From Bacteroidota bacterium (GTDB lineage Bacteria > Bacteroidota > Bacteroidia > Bacteroidales > ML635J-15), in the NCBI GenBank assembly GCA_029558535.1, contig JAKQEK010000197.1, forward strand, positions 62,001 to 126,000: 64,000 nucleotides of DNA, in the 5' to 3' direction. How positions within the stretch are numbered: the stretch's first letter is position 1; every line of letters starts with the position of its first letter. The position numbers were made by a program, and so were the translations under genes. Under the pieces are notes generated by a model. The model saw nothing but the letters and a program-made list of their open reading frames with translations. It had not been told where the DNA came from and searched no databases. Below are positions 54,378-63,875 of the stretch, piece after piece.

Positions 54378-55229
54378 TTATTTTTCTAAAATATAAGTTA
54401 ATATTTTGTAATAAAGTTTCGCAGCAAGAAAGTCAGATGCAGGATTATCAGTATTTGGTGCTAATTCTACTATATCAAATCCAACAACATTTTTTTGTTG
54501 TGCAAGTTTTTTTAGCAAATCCAATGTAGGGTACCAACCAATTCCACCCGGTTCCGGTGTCCCAGTTGACGGAAGAATTGACGGGTCAAAATAATCAAGA
54601 TCAATAGTTAAATAAATATTTTCTGTAAGTTTATCAATTACCTCCTGCTGCCAGTCATTTCTCATAGCAATACTTTCGGCATAAAACACTTTTGATTTAT
54701 TTACAAAAGGTTTTTCAACCACATCCATACTACGAATTCCAACCTGAATAAGATTCGTGTTTTTTGAAGCCCAATGTAAAGCACAGGCATGATTAAACGG
54801 GCTGCCGTTGTATTCCGATCTTAAATCAGAATGAGCATCTAGTTGTAAAACACTTAAATTGTCAAACATATCTGCCGAAGCCATAATAGCTCCAATGCTT
54901 ACAGAATGTTCACCCCCAATCATTGAAAATAATTTTCTGTCCTTATAATACTTTATAGCACAATCCTTTACCTGAGTTGTCATTTTAGCCGGATTTACAT
55001 CACATTCTAAAGGTTCGGCAAGCCAAATTCCATGACGATAAACTTCAGTATCAGATTCAAGATCATAGATTTCCATATTTTCAGAAGCTACAAGAAAAGC
55101 TTCTGGTCCTTTATCTGCTCCTTTTCCCCAAGTTGATGTTCCATCATAAGGTACAGGTAACAATACTACTTTCGCCTTTTCATATTCTGCAAATTGCTTT
55201 GGAATACCGGCATAAGTTCTTTCTGACAT
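54378..55229 (-). CDS. speB: Agmatinase
   Basis: This 283-residue ureohydrolase converts agmatine to putrescine and urea. The Mn-binding motifs are visible: GGEHSVSIG, LDAHSDLR and the signature TIDLDYFDPSILPSTGTPEPGG. It is the middle gene of the polyamine operon, 72 bases after the arginine decarboxylase and 2 bases before the DHS-like gene, so agmatinase rather than arginase or guanidinobutyrase is the best reading. Confidence 0.95.
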   Translation of the reverse strand: MSERTYAGIPKQFAEYEKAKVVLLPVPYDGTSTWGKGADKGPEAFLVASENMEIYDLESDTEVYRHGIWLAEPLECDVNPAKMTTQVKDCAIKYYKDRKLFSMIGGEHSVSIGAIMASADMFDNLSVLQLDAHSDLRSEYNGSPFNHACALHWASKNTNLIQVGIRSMDVVEKPFVNKSKVFYAESIAMRNDWQQEVIDKLTENIYLTIDLDYFDPSILPSTGTPEPGGIGWYPTLDLLKKLAQQKNVVGFDIVELAPNTDNPASDFLAAKLYYKILTYILEK

Positions 55230-55301
55230 ATCAATAGCTAAAAATAAAGAAACAAAGTTAAATATTTTAAATCAGTTTCAAATTATGAAAGTTAAAATCT
55301 T

Positions 55302-56699
55302 CTAATATGTATAGCCTAAAGTTTTTAACATTGATTTATAGCTTTGCTCCTTTGAATACAATCGAGTAGAAATTTTCCCATCTTCATCCCGACTTATCAG
55401 AACATGTTTTGGAGAGGGAATCAAACAATGCTGTATCCCTCCAAACCCTCCTATTGCTTCTTGGTATGCACCGGTGTTGAAGAAACCAATGTATAGCGTT
55501 TCTTCAGGATCATACTCAGGTAAATATATAGCGTTGACATGTTGCTCTGAATTATAATAATCATCACTATCACATGTTAAACCGCCAAGAAAAACCCTTT
55601 CGTATTGGCTGTCCCACTTATTTATTGGAAGCATAATAAATCTTCTGTTAATTGACCATGAGTCTGGTAGAGTTGTTATAAATGAAGAATCTATCATATT
55701 CCATTTCTCTCTGTCATTTTGTTGTTTTTGGTAAACCACCGAATATATAGCACCACCACTCTCACCAACAGTAAATGAACCAAATTCCGTAAAAATATCC
55801 GGCTCGGGAACCTTGTGTGAATCGCAAGTTATTTTAATTTGATTTACAATTTCCTCAGCCATATATTCATATTCATAATCGAAAGTCAAACTGTTTTTAA
55901 TCGGAAATCCACCTCCAATGTTCAAAGAATCTAACTCAGGGCATACCTTTTTTAATTCACAGTAAACACTTAAACATTTATTCAATTCATTCCAGTAATA
56001 TGCAGTATCTTTTATTCCTGTATTAATAAAGAAATGTAGCATCTTTAAATGAACTCGTGGATTATTTTGAATAAAATCATGATAATACTGCACAATATTC
56101 TTATATCCTAAACCTAAACGTGAAGTGTAAAATTCAAACTTCGGTTCTTCTTCAGAGGCTATTCTAATTCCAACATTTAAATCACCTTCAATATTAGCAA
56201 GTAGCTGATCAAGTTCTCCATAATTATCAAGAACCGGTATTACAGAAGTAAAACCCTCACTTATCAATCTGGAAATATTTTCAACATAAGATGGCATTTT
56301 AAATCCATTACATACAATATATCTGCTTGTATCAATTTGTCCAGCCTCTCTTAACGCTCTTATTATATCTATATCGAAACTCGAGCTCGTTTCTATGTGA
56401 ATATCATTTTTTAAGGCTTCTTCCAAAACAAAAGAAAAGTGAGAACTTTTAGTACAATAGCACTGTAAGTACTTACCATTATAATTTGCTTTAGTTATAG
56501 CTACATTAAACCATACTCTTGCCTTCTGAATATTCTCGGTTATCTTAGGCAAATATGTAAATTTCATTGGAGTTCCATACTGCTTAACCAAATCCATTAA
56601 AGGAATTTCATAGTAATTTAACTCACTATCTTCAACCATAAATTCTTCCGTTGGGAACTCAAATGATTGTTCAATAAGATCTTGATACTTTATCTTCAT
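55302..56699 (-). CDS. speA: Arginine decarboxylase (short SpeA-like)
   Basis: This 465-residue PLP enzyme of the alanine-racemase-fold decarboxylases has the PLP lysine probably at Lys84 in CYCTKSSHF, IGGGFPI for the phosphate site and GGLTCDSDD with the catalytic Cys/Asp near the C-terminus. It is about 170-190 residues shorter than E. coli SpeA because it lacks the inserted helical and Greek-key parts; a similar short form is found in other Bacteroidota. The substrate arginine is inferred from the following agmatinase gene. It is the first gene of the operon. Confidence 0.88.
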   Translation of the reverse strand: MKIKYQDLIEQSFEFPTEEFMVEDSELNYYEIPLMDLVKQYGTPMKFTYLPKITENIQKARVWFNVAITKANYNGKYLQCYCTKSSHFSFVLEEALKNDIHIETSSSFDIDIIRALREAGQIDTSRYIVCNGFKMPSYVENISRLISEGFTSVIPVLDNYGELDQLLANIEGDLNVGIRIASEEEPKFEFYTSRLGLGYKNIVQYYHDFIQNNPRVHLKMLHFFINTGIKDTAYYWNELNKCLSVYCELKKVCPELDSLNIGGGFPIKNSLTFDYEYEYMAEEIVNQIKITCDSHKVPEPDIFTEFGSFTVGESGGAIYSVVYQKQQNDREKWNMIDSSFITTLPDSWSINRRFIMLPINKWDSQYERVFLGGLTCDSDDYYNSEQHVNAIYLPEYDPEETLYIGFFNTGAYQEAIGGFGGIQHCLIPSPKHVLISRDEDGKISTRLYSKEQSYKSMLKTLGYTY

Positions 56700-57092
56700 T
56701 AGATTGATAAAAATTAATGCAACTTACTTAAATCTATTTTTTTTTGCCAAATGTAAGTAATTTACATTCATAATGTTCATATAATTTTATCATAACCCAA
56801 TTTTTATATATATCTACCAATTACAACTACAAATACGCTATTTTCAATCACAACAATAGATTTTACACTTTTATAAGTCAACTTATTATTATTAACTTAA
56901 TATAAAACATACCAACAAAAGCAAATTAGATGGGTATTAAAAGATTAAACCCACATAACTTACTTTGCCACATTTAACTTATTCTAAATCAAATAGATTT
57001 AAAATAAAAAATCAAAGTAAGTAGTTTAATTCATAAAATGATTGACACATCTGTTTGAATAGTTTCTATCTAAATAAATATATATAAATCAA
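56700..57092. other. 393-base AT-rich intergenic region upstream of speA
   Basis: No gene or RNA is visible. A minus-strand -7 motif (TACATTTG, 56748-56755), about 49 bases before the speA start, is the only promoter-like signal. The 3' end of the exonuclease gene lies at the other side without an obvious hairpin. Confidence 0.5.
56748..56755 (-). promoter_or_regulatory. Candidate -7 element of the polyamine operon
   Basis: The minus strand reads TACATTTG, an exact TAnnTTTG match, 49 bases upstream of the speA start. A TTG at the standard distance is missing. Confidence 0.35.
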
Positions 57093-57854
57093 TTACTTAG
57101 ACTTCAAATACACTTCTGTAAAAACCCTTTTTGTGTACAAAGGGAAGTCACCCTTCTGAACCCAATCATAATATGAAGGGTCTTTCTTGAGTACATCAAT
57201 TAACAGTTGACCTTTATATTTACCAAAGTTAACTACAACATTATTATTATCATCATATATAAGTCTTCCTGCGAAATCGGCATTTTTATTGTGTGACGAA
57301 TACTCTGAAATCTTATCAATACTTTCTCCTAAATCCGGATACTTTTCCAGTTGAGATTTAAACACCTCATAAGTTGCCATGGTATCAGCTAATGCGCTAT
57401 GAGCATCTTTAAGTTCTTTGTCACAATAGAATTTGTATGCAGCTTCAAGATTTCTTGGTTCTTTTTTCATAAAAATAACCATTACATCAATGAAATTTCT
57501 TTTCTTTAAATCAAAGTTTACTTCAGCCCTAAGAAACTCTTCGGCGAGTAATGGCACGTCAAATTTATTTGAATTATAACCACCAATATCCGAATCTTCT
57601 AATAGTAAGACCAGTTCTTTCGCAATCATTTTGAAAATCGGAGAATTCTTAACATCTTCATTTGTTATTCCATGAACATCTGTTGCAGATTCAGGGATAT
57701 CCATTTCGGGATTTACTCTGTATGTTTTTGACAATTCTTTTCCATTAGGAAAAACTTTCAGTATCGAAATTTCTACTATTCTATCAAATGCAGGATTGAC
57801 TCCGGTTGTTTCGAGATCGAAAAATACGATTGGTTTTTTAAGATTCAGTTCCAT
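57093..57854 (-). CDS. DEDDh 3'-5' exonuclease with DUF3820 tail
   Basis: This 253-residue protein has an RNase T/PolIII-epsilon-like exonuclease domain: FFDLETTG (Asp13, Glu15), DVHGITNEDV, GYNSNKFDVPLL and DAHSALADTMAT. The last conserved His-x4-Asp pair completes the DEDDh set. The C-terminal 55 residues (VVVNFGKYKGQLL, DPSYYDWVQKGDFP) form a DUF3820 module, as in exonuclease X-like proteins. It lies 46 bases downstream of dnaN, but a terminator separates them, so it may depend on read-through. A proofreading or repair role is inferred. Confidence 0.9.
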   Translation of the reverse strand: MELNLKKPIVFFDLETTGVNPAFDRIVEISILKVFPNGKELSKTYRVNPEMDIPESATDVHGITNEDVKNSPIFKMIAKELVLLLEDSDIGGYNSNKFDVPLLAEEFLRAEVNFDLKKRNFIDVMVIFMKKEPRNLEAAYKFYCDKELKDAHSALADTMATYEVFKSQLEKYPDLGESIDKISEYSSHNKNADFAGRLIYDDNNNVVVNFGKYKGQLLIDVLKKDPSYYDWVQKGDFPLYTKRVFTEVYLKSK

Positions 57855-57883
57855 AATAAAAAAAGGGGCATTAACGCCCCTTG
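57855..57883 (-). terminator. Terminator after dnaN, abutting the exonuclease start
   Basis: On the minus strand AAGGGGC (57882-57876) pairs with GCCCCTT (57869-57863) across a 6-base loop, followed by a T-run. The exonuclease ATG is at 57854, inside or right behind the T-run. Confidence 0.85.
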
Positions 57884-57900
57884 CATTAACAAGTTTACTA

Positions 57901-59031
57901 TTAGTTATTTATCATCATTGGCATAAGCAACATCAATATTTCTTCATTTTCGTTTTCGTTATCTTTAGGAACTACTACACCGGCTCTGGTTGGGTCAGAT
58001 AATTCCACGACAACTTCTGCCGTTGATAAATTATTTAAAATTTCTATTAAGAAATTAGACTTAAATCCAATCTCCATTTCATCACCATCATACTGACAAT
58101 TAATAACTTCGTGAGCTGAAATCGCATAATCAATATCTTGAGCGTTTACTCTTAATTGGTTTCCTGTAATATTAAGTCCTACCAAATTGCTTGCTTGATT
58201 TGCAAAAATTGAAACACGTTTCAAAGTATTAAACAATTCCAGTCTATCAACAATAAGTTTATTAGGATTATCTTTTGGTATAACGGTTGCATAATTTGGA
58301 TAAACTCCTTCAACCAATCGGCAAATAAGCTGGAAATTTTCAAAGCTAAAAACTGCATTTTTATCGTCAAACTCAAGAGTAATATCAGAGAAAGCTTTAG
58401 GTAATACTCCTTTAAGAATAGATGCAGGTTTTTTTGGCAAAATAAAAGAAGCTTCTTCTTCTACTTTAACCTCTTTTCTACGATACTTAACCAATTTATG
58501 AGCATCTGTAGCTACGAAATTAATTCCACCTGTCTGAAACTCTATGTAAATCCCATTCATAACAGGTCTTAATTCGTCATCTCCTGTAGCAAAAATAGCT
58601 GAACAAATACCGCTGTACAATACATCCGGCAATATTTCAACTCTTGTAACCCTATCTGATTTCAGAGTCGGTATTTGAGGGAAATCTTCACCATTTTGTC
58701 CAACGAGTGTAAACTTACCATTAGAAGACACAATATCTACCTTTAACTCATCTGTATCAATATTAAATGTCAGTGGTTGCTCAGGAAACTCTTTCAAAAC
58801 ATCGAGAATTTTTTTAGTATCTATGGCAATTGTACCATTTCCATTATTTGAATCAAGATTCAAACGAGTAATAAGCGTACTTTCGAGGTCGCTTGCCGTT
58901 ACTTCCAAAACGCCATCATTTACTTTAAACAAAAGGTTGTCCAAGATAGGTAAGGCATTTTTTGATCCTACAACTTTACTGACTAATTGTAAATGTCCTA
59001 AAAGATGTGAACTCGATACTACAAAATCCAT
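57901..59031 (-). CDS. dnaN: DNA polymerase III beta sliding clamp
   Basis: This 376-residue ring clamp holds the replicative polymerase on DNA. It has three repeated domains. The N-terminus MDFVVSSSHLLGHLQLVSKVVGSKNALPIL and the centre VEILPDVLYSGICSAIFATGDDELRPVMNGIYIEF are diagnostic, and the C-terminus closes with the usual MLLMPMM. The gene is not beside dnaA here, as in other Bacteroidota. It follows the gldF-gldG-WG-DUF4340 genes in the same direction after 97 bases. Confidence 0.97.
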   Translation of the reverse strand: MDFVVSSSHLLGHLQLVSKVVGSKNALPILDNLLFKVNDGVLEVTASDLESTLITRLNLDSNNGNGTIAIDTKKILDVLKEFPEQPLTFNIDTDELKVDIVSSNGKFTLVGQNGEDFPQIPTLKSDRVTRVEILPDVLYSGICSAIFATGDDELRPVMNGIYIEFQTGGINFVATDAHKLVKYRRKEVKVEEEASFILPKKPASILKGVLPKAFSDITLEFDDKNAVFSFENFQLICRLVEGVYPNYATVIPKDNPNKLIVDRLELFNTLKRVSIFANQASNLVGLNITGNQLRVNAQDIDYAISAHEVINCQYDGDEMEIGFKSNFLIEILNNLSTAEVVVELSDPTRAGVVVPKDNENENEEILMLLMPMMINN

Positions 59032-59128
59032 ATATTTTTATTTAAATTAAGGCTTAAAAGTACTATTTCTTACACTTCTTAAAAAATATAATTCTTCAAA
59101 CTTTCAAATTTTTATGAACAATATTTGT

Positions 59129-60136
59129 TCAATTCTTCATTCTAAATTCCGATTTCGTTAATGATATTGGATCGATAATATAAAACTGAAGCAACACAAC
59201 TTCTTTGTCATCAATAATTCCATATAACCTGTCAATATCATGATCATATGGTATTCCATCATCATCCTTAAAATTATTTATATTTTGACGATAATAAGTT
59301 TTTAAAGTCCTTTTATTCCCCTTTTTATCTTCTATAGTATATTTACCTATCATGGGCTCTTTCGAAAGGCTATCCATTTTATGTTGCTGCAACTCATCCA
59401 TAATGTATGCCTCGAAACCGACAAATTTACATCTGGCCACAAATTCTTTCAACATCAATGCATTATACTCAAAATCGACATTATTACCATCAATGTCAGT
59501 AAGACGATAGTTATTATTCTCATCAGCAATAACGATAAATGATTCTTCTTTTAATTCTCTATATTCTATACTTATTTTTGCAATTTCCTGAATTTGATAA
59601 TTAAAGACATGCCTTTCACGCCATTCGTTTAACTCTGTATTATATCTTACGGTTAGATAACCGTTAAAACCGGGAATGTAAATAATAAATGGAACATCTG
59701 ACCCCTCCATTATCATATAAGTGCCCATATTATCCTGGGTTACTCCACCCACATAATATGTTTTCACTAATTTTCCTTTTTGGTAAATTTCAGTCTTAAT
59801 TCCCGTCACAGATAAATCTTTCAATACCTTATCTAGTTTAGCCTCAGGAACAGGTGAGTTTACCTCAAGTTTACAAATAGTTTCGAGTAACAAATCCACA
59901 AAATCGCGGCGAGCTTTATATGTGCCGTTAACTGTCCAATAATTCCCTTTTCGTTCGAGAAGAATTGTTTTATTGCTTTTATCAGCGAGAAATATTTTAT
60001 CTATCGATGCGGTATCCTGAACTGCAAAATCTCTCAAAACTTTTTTAGAGTCTGAATTTTGTCTTAGAAAAATAATCACAACTAAAACTAAAAGAATGAT
60101 TAAAGATATAAATAGTATTAAGTTCGTTTTTTTCAT
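59129..60136 (-). CDS. DUF4340 membrane-anchored protein
   Basis: This 335-residue protein has an N-terminal transmembrane helix (about 5-25) and a periplasmic beta-rich DUF4340 domain. Repeated strands such as SIDKIFLADKSNKTILLERKG and YWTVNGTYKARRDFVD are typical. The family is regularly encoded next to GldF/GldG-type ABC transporters, as it is here, and may be an accessory of that transporter. No catalytic residues are seen. It is the fourth gene of the gldF-gldG group, 14 bases after the WG-repeat gene. Confidence 0.85.
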   Translation of the reverse strand: MKKTNLILFISLIILLVLVVIIFLRQNSDSKKVLRDFAVQDTASIDKIFLADKSNKTILLERKGNYWTVNGTYKARRDFVDLLLETICKLEVNSPVPEAKLDKVLKDLSVTGIKTEIYQKGKLVKTYYVGGVTQDNMGTYMIMEGSDVPFIIYIPGFNGYLTVRYNTELNEWRERHVFNYQIQEIAKISIEYRELKEESFIVIADENNNYRLTDIDGNNVDFEYNALMLKEFVARCKFVGFEAYIMDELQQHKMDSLSKEPMIGKYTIEDKKGNKRTLKTYYRQNINNFKDDDGIPYDHDIDRLYGIIDDKEVVLLQFYIIDPISLTKSEFRMKN

Positions 60137-60150
60137 TCTACTAAATCAAA

Positions 60151-61326
60151 TTAATATACCCAAGCTTTGCCTTCACTAAATGGTTCAGTATTAATATAAA
60201 TTGCTTCAATAAAAACACTTCCATCTTTTCTCAAATAACCCATTTTTCCATTCTTAGAGGAAAATGGATGCAACTGACCTGAATTACTACCAAAAATATA
60301 TTTAACATCTTTATCTGTAAAATGCTCACCATCACAATTGAAGAAATAAGATATATTATCTTTTACTGCAATAAACAACCCATGCGATTCGCAATCTCCA
60401 TAAACATTTACATATTCAATTGGCACAATGTACTTACCTGTAGTATCAATCACACCGAGTTTTCCATCTTTTTCAACAATTGATCTTCCTCCTTTAAATG
60501 ATGTTACATGATCATATATTGGTTCAACAACCCATTGACTATTTCTATCATAAAACCCGAAACCAGATCTGTCGGGATTGACATATGCCAACGACAGACC
60601 ATCATAAAAGTTGTCACAATTATTAGTCAACAATGGAGTAAAAACAACTTCTCCGGCAAGATTTATTAAACAAGTTTTACCATTTATTACCACTCTTGCC
60701 TCTCCATTAACAAATCCACTATATCCGGCTTGATAAAACTGAAAAGGTATTACAATATCTCCATTTTTATTTATAAATCCAAACTGTTCCTCTTTTGCAT
60801 CAGCATCCATAACACACACCAAACCATCGTAAAACCAAGAATCTCCTATATATTTACATGGAATAACTTCGACACCGGAGCTATTGATAAAACCCATTTT
60901 ATCATCTTCATAAACTGCACACATCCCTTCATTAAAGCTACCTACCTTAGCATAAGTTTTTTCAGAAATTCTAACGCCTGACTTGTCAATTAAATAAAAA
61001 TATTCTTCTCCGGGATTTCTAATCCAAGAAACGCCATCTACGAATCCATAATACGTTGAATATTTGCTGTCATATATTGCAGGGATTACAACTTCACCTG
61101 CACCATTTATAAAACCAGCACGCCAAACAAGTTTTGTGTTTGTTTCATCAGGAACGGTTGTTTTAAACAATGCCATATCATTTGAGAAAGGCCATACAAA
61201 GCGTGCTTTAAATTCAAATAACACATTGCCCTTTTCATCAATGCATTTAAAATCCTTTTCCTGAGAGAATAGTAGAATTACTGTGGCAAAATGCAAAATC
61301 AGAAATAGAACTATTTTTATCTTCAT
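60151..61326 (-). CDS. Secreted WG-repeat protein
   Basis: This 391-residue protein has a signal peptide (ending LLFSQEK) and about seven WG beta repeats of roughly 45-55 residues. Each has a core like KMGFINSSGVEVIPCKY, FGFINKNGDIVIPFQF or KLGVIDTTGKYIVPIEY. WG repeats form solenoid or propeller-like scaffolds. Function is unknown. It lies between gldG and the DUF4340 gene. The start at 61326 avoids overlap with gldG; the frame opens at 61344. It lacks a recognisable T9SS sorting domain, so it is probably periplasmic. Confidence 0.85.
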   Translation of the reverse strand: MKIKIVLFLILHFATVILLFSQEKDFKCIDEKGNVLFEFKARFVWPFSNDMALFKTTVPDETNTKLVWRAGFINGAGEVVIPAIYDSKYSTYYGFVDGVSWIRNPGEEYFYLIDKSGVRISEKTYAKVGSFNEGMCAVYEDDKMGFINSSGVEVIPCKYIGDSWFYDGLVCVMDADAKEEQFGFINKNGDIVIPFQFYQAGYSGFVNGEARVVINGKTCLINLAGEVVFTPLLTNNCDNFYDGLSLAYVNPDRSGFGFYDRNSQWVVEPIYDHVTSFKGGRSIVEKDGKLGVIDTTGKYIVPIEYVNVYGDCESHGLFIAVKDNISYFFNCDGEHFTDKDVKYIFGSNSGQLHPFSSKNGKMGYLRKDGSVFIEAIYINTEPFSEGKAWVY

Positions 61327-61333
61327 ATTTGTT

Positions 61334-63085
61334 TTATTTATCACTTATATTCATAAATTTCCTGTCATATTTTATTTTTCTCATAAAGATAACCAAAAGC
61401 CCAATAGCTAAAATTATCAATACGGGAATAAACGAGTTAATATACACCCATAAAAACATCTTTTGTTTAACTAATGACTCATTAAGTTGTCTGACTTTTT
61501 TCTCTCTCATTCTCAGAGATATAAGATCTTCATCGGCACACAAATAATTAACACAATTAACAATAAATTGTGTATTTCCTGGGGTAAATTGTTCTGTATA
61601 ATATTTATCGTATCCTAATGGATATGGCTGTATTTTGTCACCGATTTTCCGTACTTCATTTCTGATAAAATCACCATCAGAAATTACTACCATTTTTGTC
61701 GGTTTGCTTTTCTCGATAAACTTAAAGTTGTCATTTTCTGCAAATTCAATCGAAAGCCTGTTGACAAAGTTCGATCTAAATTCCCCTTCTAATAAAACTG
61801 CAATAGGCATACTTGGTTTATTGAAAGTAGCTATTTCAGGTTCATTTCTCATTATCTCCAAATCAACTTCAACCGGATGTACCAAAGATTTAGAAAATTT
61901 AGATGTACGTAATAGGATTGTTTTTTTAATATCCGGATTTTCGCCTACTGTATCAATTGAACTCACAAAATTTGTGCGCATAGGTTCAAGGTTCTTTAAC
62001 AATTGATGATCAAGTAAAGTATCCGGAACTATTACCGGAAAGAAATACCAAGGTTTTGGTTCAAACTGTGGTTTTCCATCAACAGTGTTTACATATACTG
62101 GAATATTCAGGCATCTTAAGTCTTGGATTAAGTCAGGATTTATTCTCACACCATAATTAAATAATTGATCATCAAGATTAATATCTCGTATCATGGCCAT
62201 TTCTTTGGGTTTGGAACTAAGTGAATCCATACTAATGTGCATCCACTCAATAAGCCATATCACTTTGCCTCCTTGCATAATGTATTGGTCGAGGATAAAT
62301 TTCTCTTTTTCGGTAAAGTATCCTTCCGGTTTTGCCACTATGACAACAGCATATTCATCGAGGCAATTAAGAACGTTATTCATTTTAAGCCTGTCAATCT
62401 GATAATATTTTGACAATGATGTCATAATATCATAAGTTTGATATTCGGTTAGTTCTTTATGTCCTTCAAGAAAAGCAATCTTTTGTAAAGTTTTAGCCGT
62501 CAACATCCAAATTGCATGTATAAAGTCCCTTTCAAGCTCGGTTTCAGAAAAACCTACATAATCTTCATTACCTGTTACATTATTATTTATAAGGTTAACA
62601 GGAAACTCTTTCTCACGATATCTCACAATAGCTCCGGCAAACACCATTTTTTCAGTAACACCTCCATCTTTATTTTGAGTGATATAAGTTGGATTTAGTC
62701 CTTTATTATATAATTGCCAATAAATTTCTCTATTTTGTTCAGGATCATCCTCCTTAAAAGGATTTTTAAATTCGACCTCAACCTTATTTGAATAAGAACT
62801 GAAATTATCTAAAAACTCTTTTACAACCTTGCGATATCTAACAAGTTCTACAGGCAAATCATCACTTTGTAGATAAACTTCAATATAAACTTTATCTTCA
62901 AGCCCTGCAAGTATAGATTTTGATATTGGTGTTATTGTAAACCTCTTTTCTTTGGTCAAATCAAGTCTAAAAAACAATAATGAAGACAGAATATTAAAAA
63001 CTATTATTAATAAAAGAATTAAGGAAGCTTGAACAAGATTCTGCTTTCTTAGTATTCGCCTGGTTTTTTTCATATTTTTTTCCAT
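61334..63085 (-). CDS. gldG: Gliding motility ABC transporter component GldG
   Basis: This protein of about 583 residues has an N-terminal transmembrane helix, a large periplasmic domain and a C-terminal helix (INSFIPVLIILAIGLLVIF). Family signatures are FFRLDLTKEKRFTITPISK, GFSETELERDFIHAIW and IAFLEGHKEL, followed by an ABC-auxiliary (IFT-like) domain. It acts with GldF and the ATPase GldA in gliding-capable Bacteroidota; the substrate is not established. Starts at 63109, 63085 and 63073 are in frame. I choose 63085, just inside the gldF stop region. The gene overlaps or abuts gldF. Confidence 0.92.
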   Translation of the reverse strand: MEKNMKKTRRILRKQNLVQASLILLLIIVFNILSSLLFFRLDLTKEKRFTITPISKSILAGLEDKVYIEVYLQSDDLPVELVRYRKVVKEFLDNFSSYSNKVEVEFKNPFKEDDPEQNREIYWQLYNKGLNPTYITQNKDGGVTEKMVFAGAIVRYREKEFPVNLINNNVTGNEDYVGFSETELERDFIHAIWMLTAKTLQKIAFLEGHKELTEYQTYDIMTSLSKYYQIDRLKMNNVLNCLDEYAVVIVAKPEGYFTEKEKFILDQYIMQGGKVIWLIEWMHISMDSLSSKPKEMAMIRDINLDDQLFNYGVRINPDLIQDLRCLNIPVYVNTVDGKPQFEPKPWYFFPVIVPDTLLDHQLLKNLEPMRTNFVSSIDTVGENPDIKKTILLRTSKFSKSLVHPVEVDLEIMRNEPEIATFNKPSMPIAVLLEGEFRSNFVNRLSIEFAENDNFKFIEKSKPTKMVVISDGDFIRNEVRKIGDKIQPYPLGYDKYYTEQFTPGNTQFIVNCVNYLCADEDLISLRMREKKVRQLNESLVKQKMFLWVYINSFIPVLIILAIGLLVIFMRKIKYDRKFMNISDK

Positions 63086-63089
63086 AGCC

Positions 63090-63821
63090 TTACCACTTAC
63101 GACTTTCAAGTCTTAATTTTGTCAAAAACACAAAAACGCTAACTGCACTAAGAAAATATACAATATCACGTGAATCGAAAACACCACGGCTCATCGAGCG
63201 ATAATGGTCGTTTATCCCCAAAGAAATAATAAAATCAGAAATTTTTCCTGTAGAACCTAAATATGCTAAATTCTCAAATCCAAGAAAAAACACATAACAA
63301 AGCAAAACGCTTAATAAAAAAGAAATTATTGCATTTTTTGATAATGAACTTGCAAAGATTCCAATAGCGGAATAAATTGCAGCAAGAAAAAACAAACCTA
63401 TATATGATCCGAATATTGCGCCATAATCAACATTACCAACCGGATCGGCCAGCGAATTTATCGAAACTAAATAAAACAAAGTCGGTACTAATGAAATTAA
63501 AACTAAAACAACAGCAGCCGCATATTTTGAAAAAACTATCTGAAATTCTGTAAGTGGTCTTGTTAGGAGGAGTTCCATGGTTCCGGATTTAAACTCTCCG
63601 GCAAACATATTCATTGTAATAGCAGGAACAAGAAATAAAAATACCCAAGGCGAAATAATAAATAAAGTATCAATATTTGCCGCACCAATGTCAAAAATAT
63701 TAAATGCTCCCCGAAAGATCCACATAAACATACTGTTGACGAGTAAAAAGACAATAACAACAAGGTATCCGGTTATTGAACTAAAAAACTCTTTTATCTC
63801 TTTTAAGAACAGAGTAACCAT
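63090..63821 (-). CDS. gldF: Gliding motility ABC transporter permease GldF
   Basis: This 243-residue membrane permease of the ABC-2 type has six hydrophobic helices. The loop GEFKSGTMELLLTRPLTEFQIVFSK is the conserved coupling segment of this family. It is the first gene of the minus-strand group gldF-gldG-WG-DUF4340. The partner ATPase gldA is not in the window. A promoter candidate lies 26 bases upstream. Confidence 0.95.
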   Translation of the reverse strand: MVTLFLKEIKEFFSSITGYLVVIVFLLVNSMFMWIFRGAFNIFDIGAANIDTLFIISPWVFLFLVPAITMNMFAGEFKSGTMELLLTRPLTEFQIVFSKYAAAVVLVLISLVPTLFYLVSINSLADPVGNVDYGAIFGSYIGLFFLAAIYSAIGIFASSLSKNAIISFLLSVLLCYVFFLGFENLAYLGSTGKISDFIISLGINDHYRSMSRGVFDSRDIVYFLSAVSVFVFLTKLRLESRKW

Positions 63822-63846
63822 TTATTTAACGATTAAAATATTAGGA

Positions 63847-63875
63847 CAAAAATAGTTTTTTTTAACGTAATTCAA
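63847..63875 (-). promoter_or_regulatory. Promoter of the gldF-gldG group
   Basis: On the minus strand, TTG at 63875-63873 is followed after 18 bases by TATTTTTG at 63854-63847, an exact TAnnTTTG. The gldF ATG is 25 bases further. The spacer is slightly short for the phylum. Confidence 0.45.

Noticed and set aside
56700-57092. Riboswitch upstream of the polyamine operon
   Set aside because: No paired stems of useful length or conserved riboswitch core could be read; the region is AT-rich.
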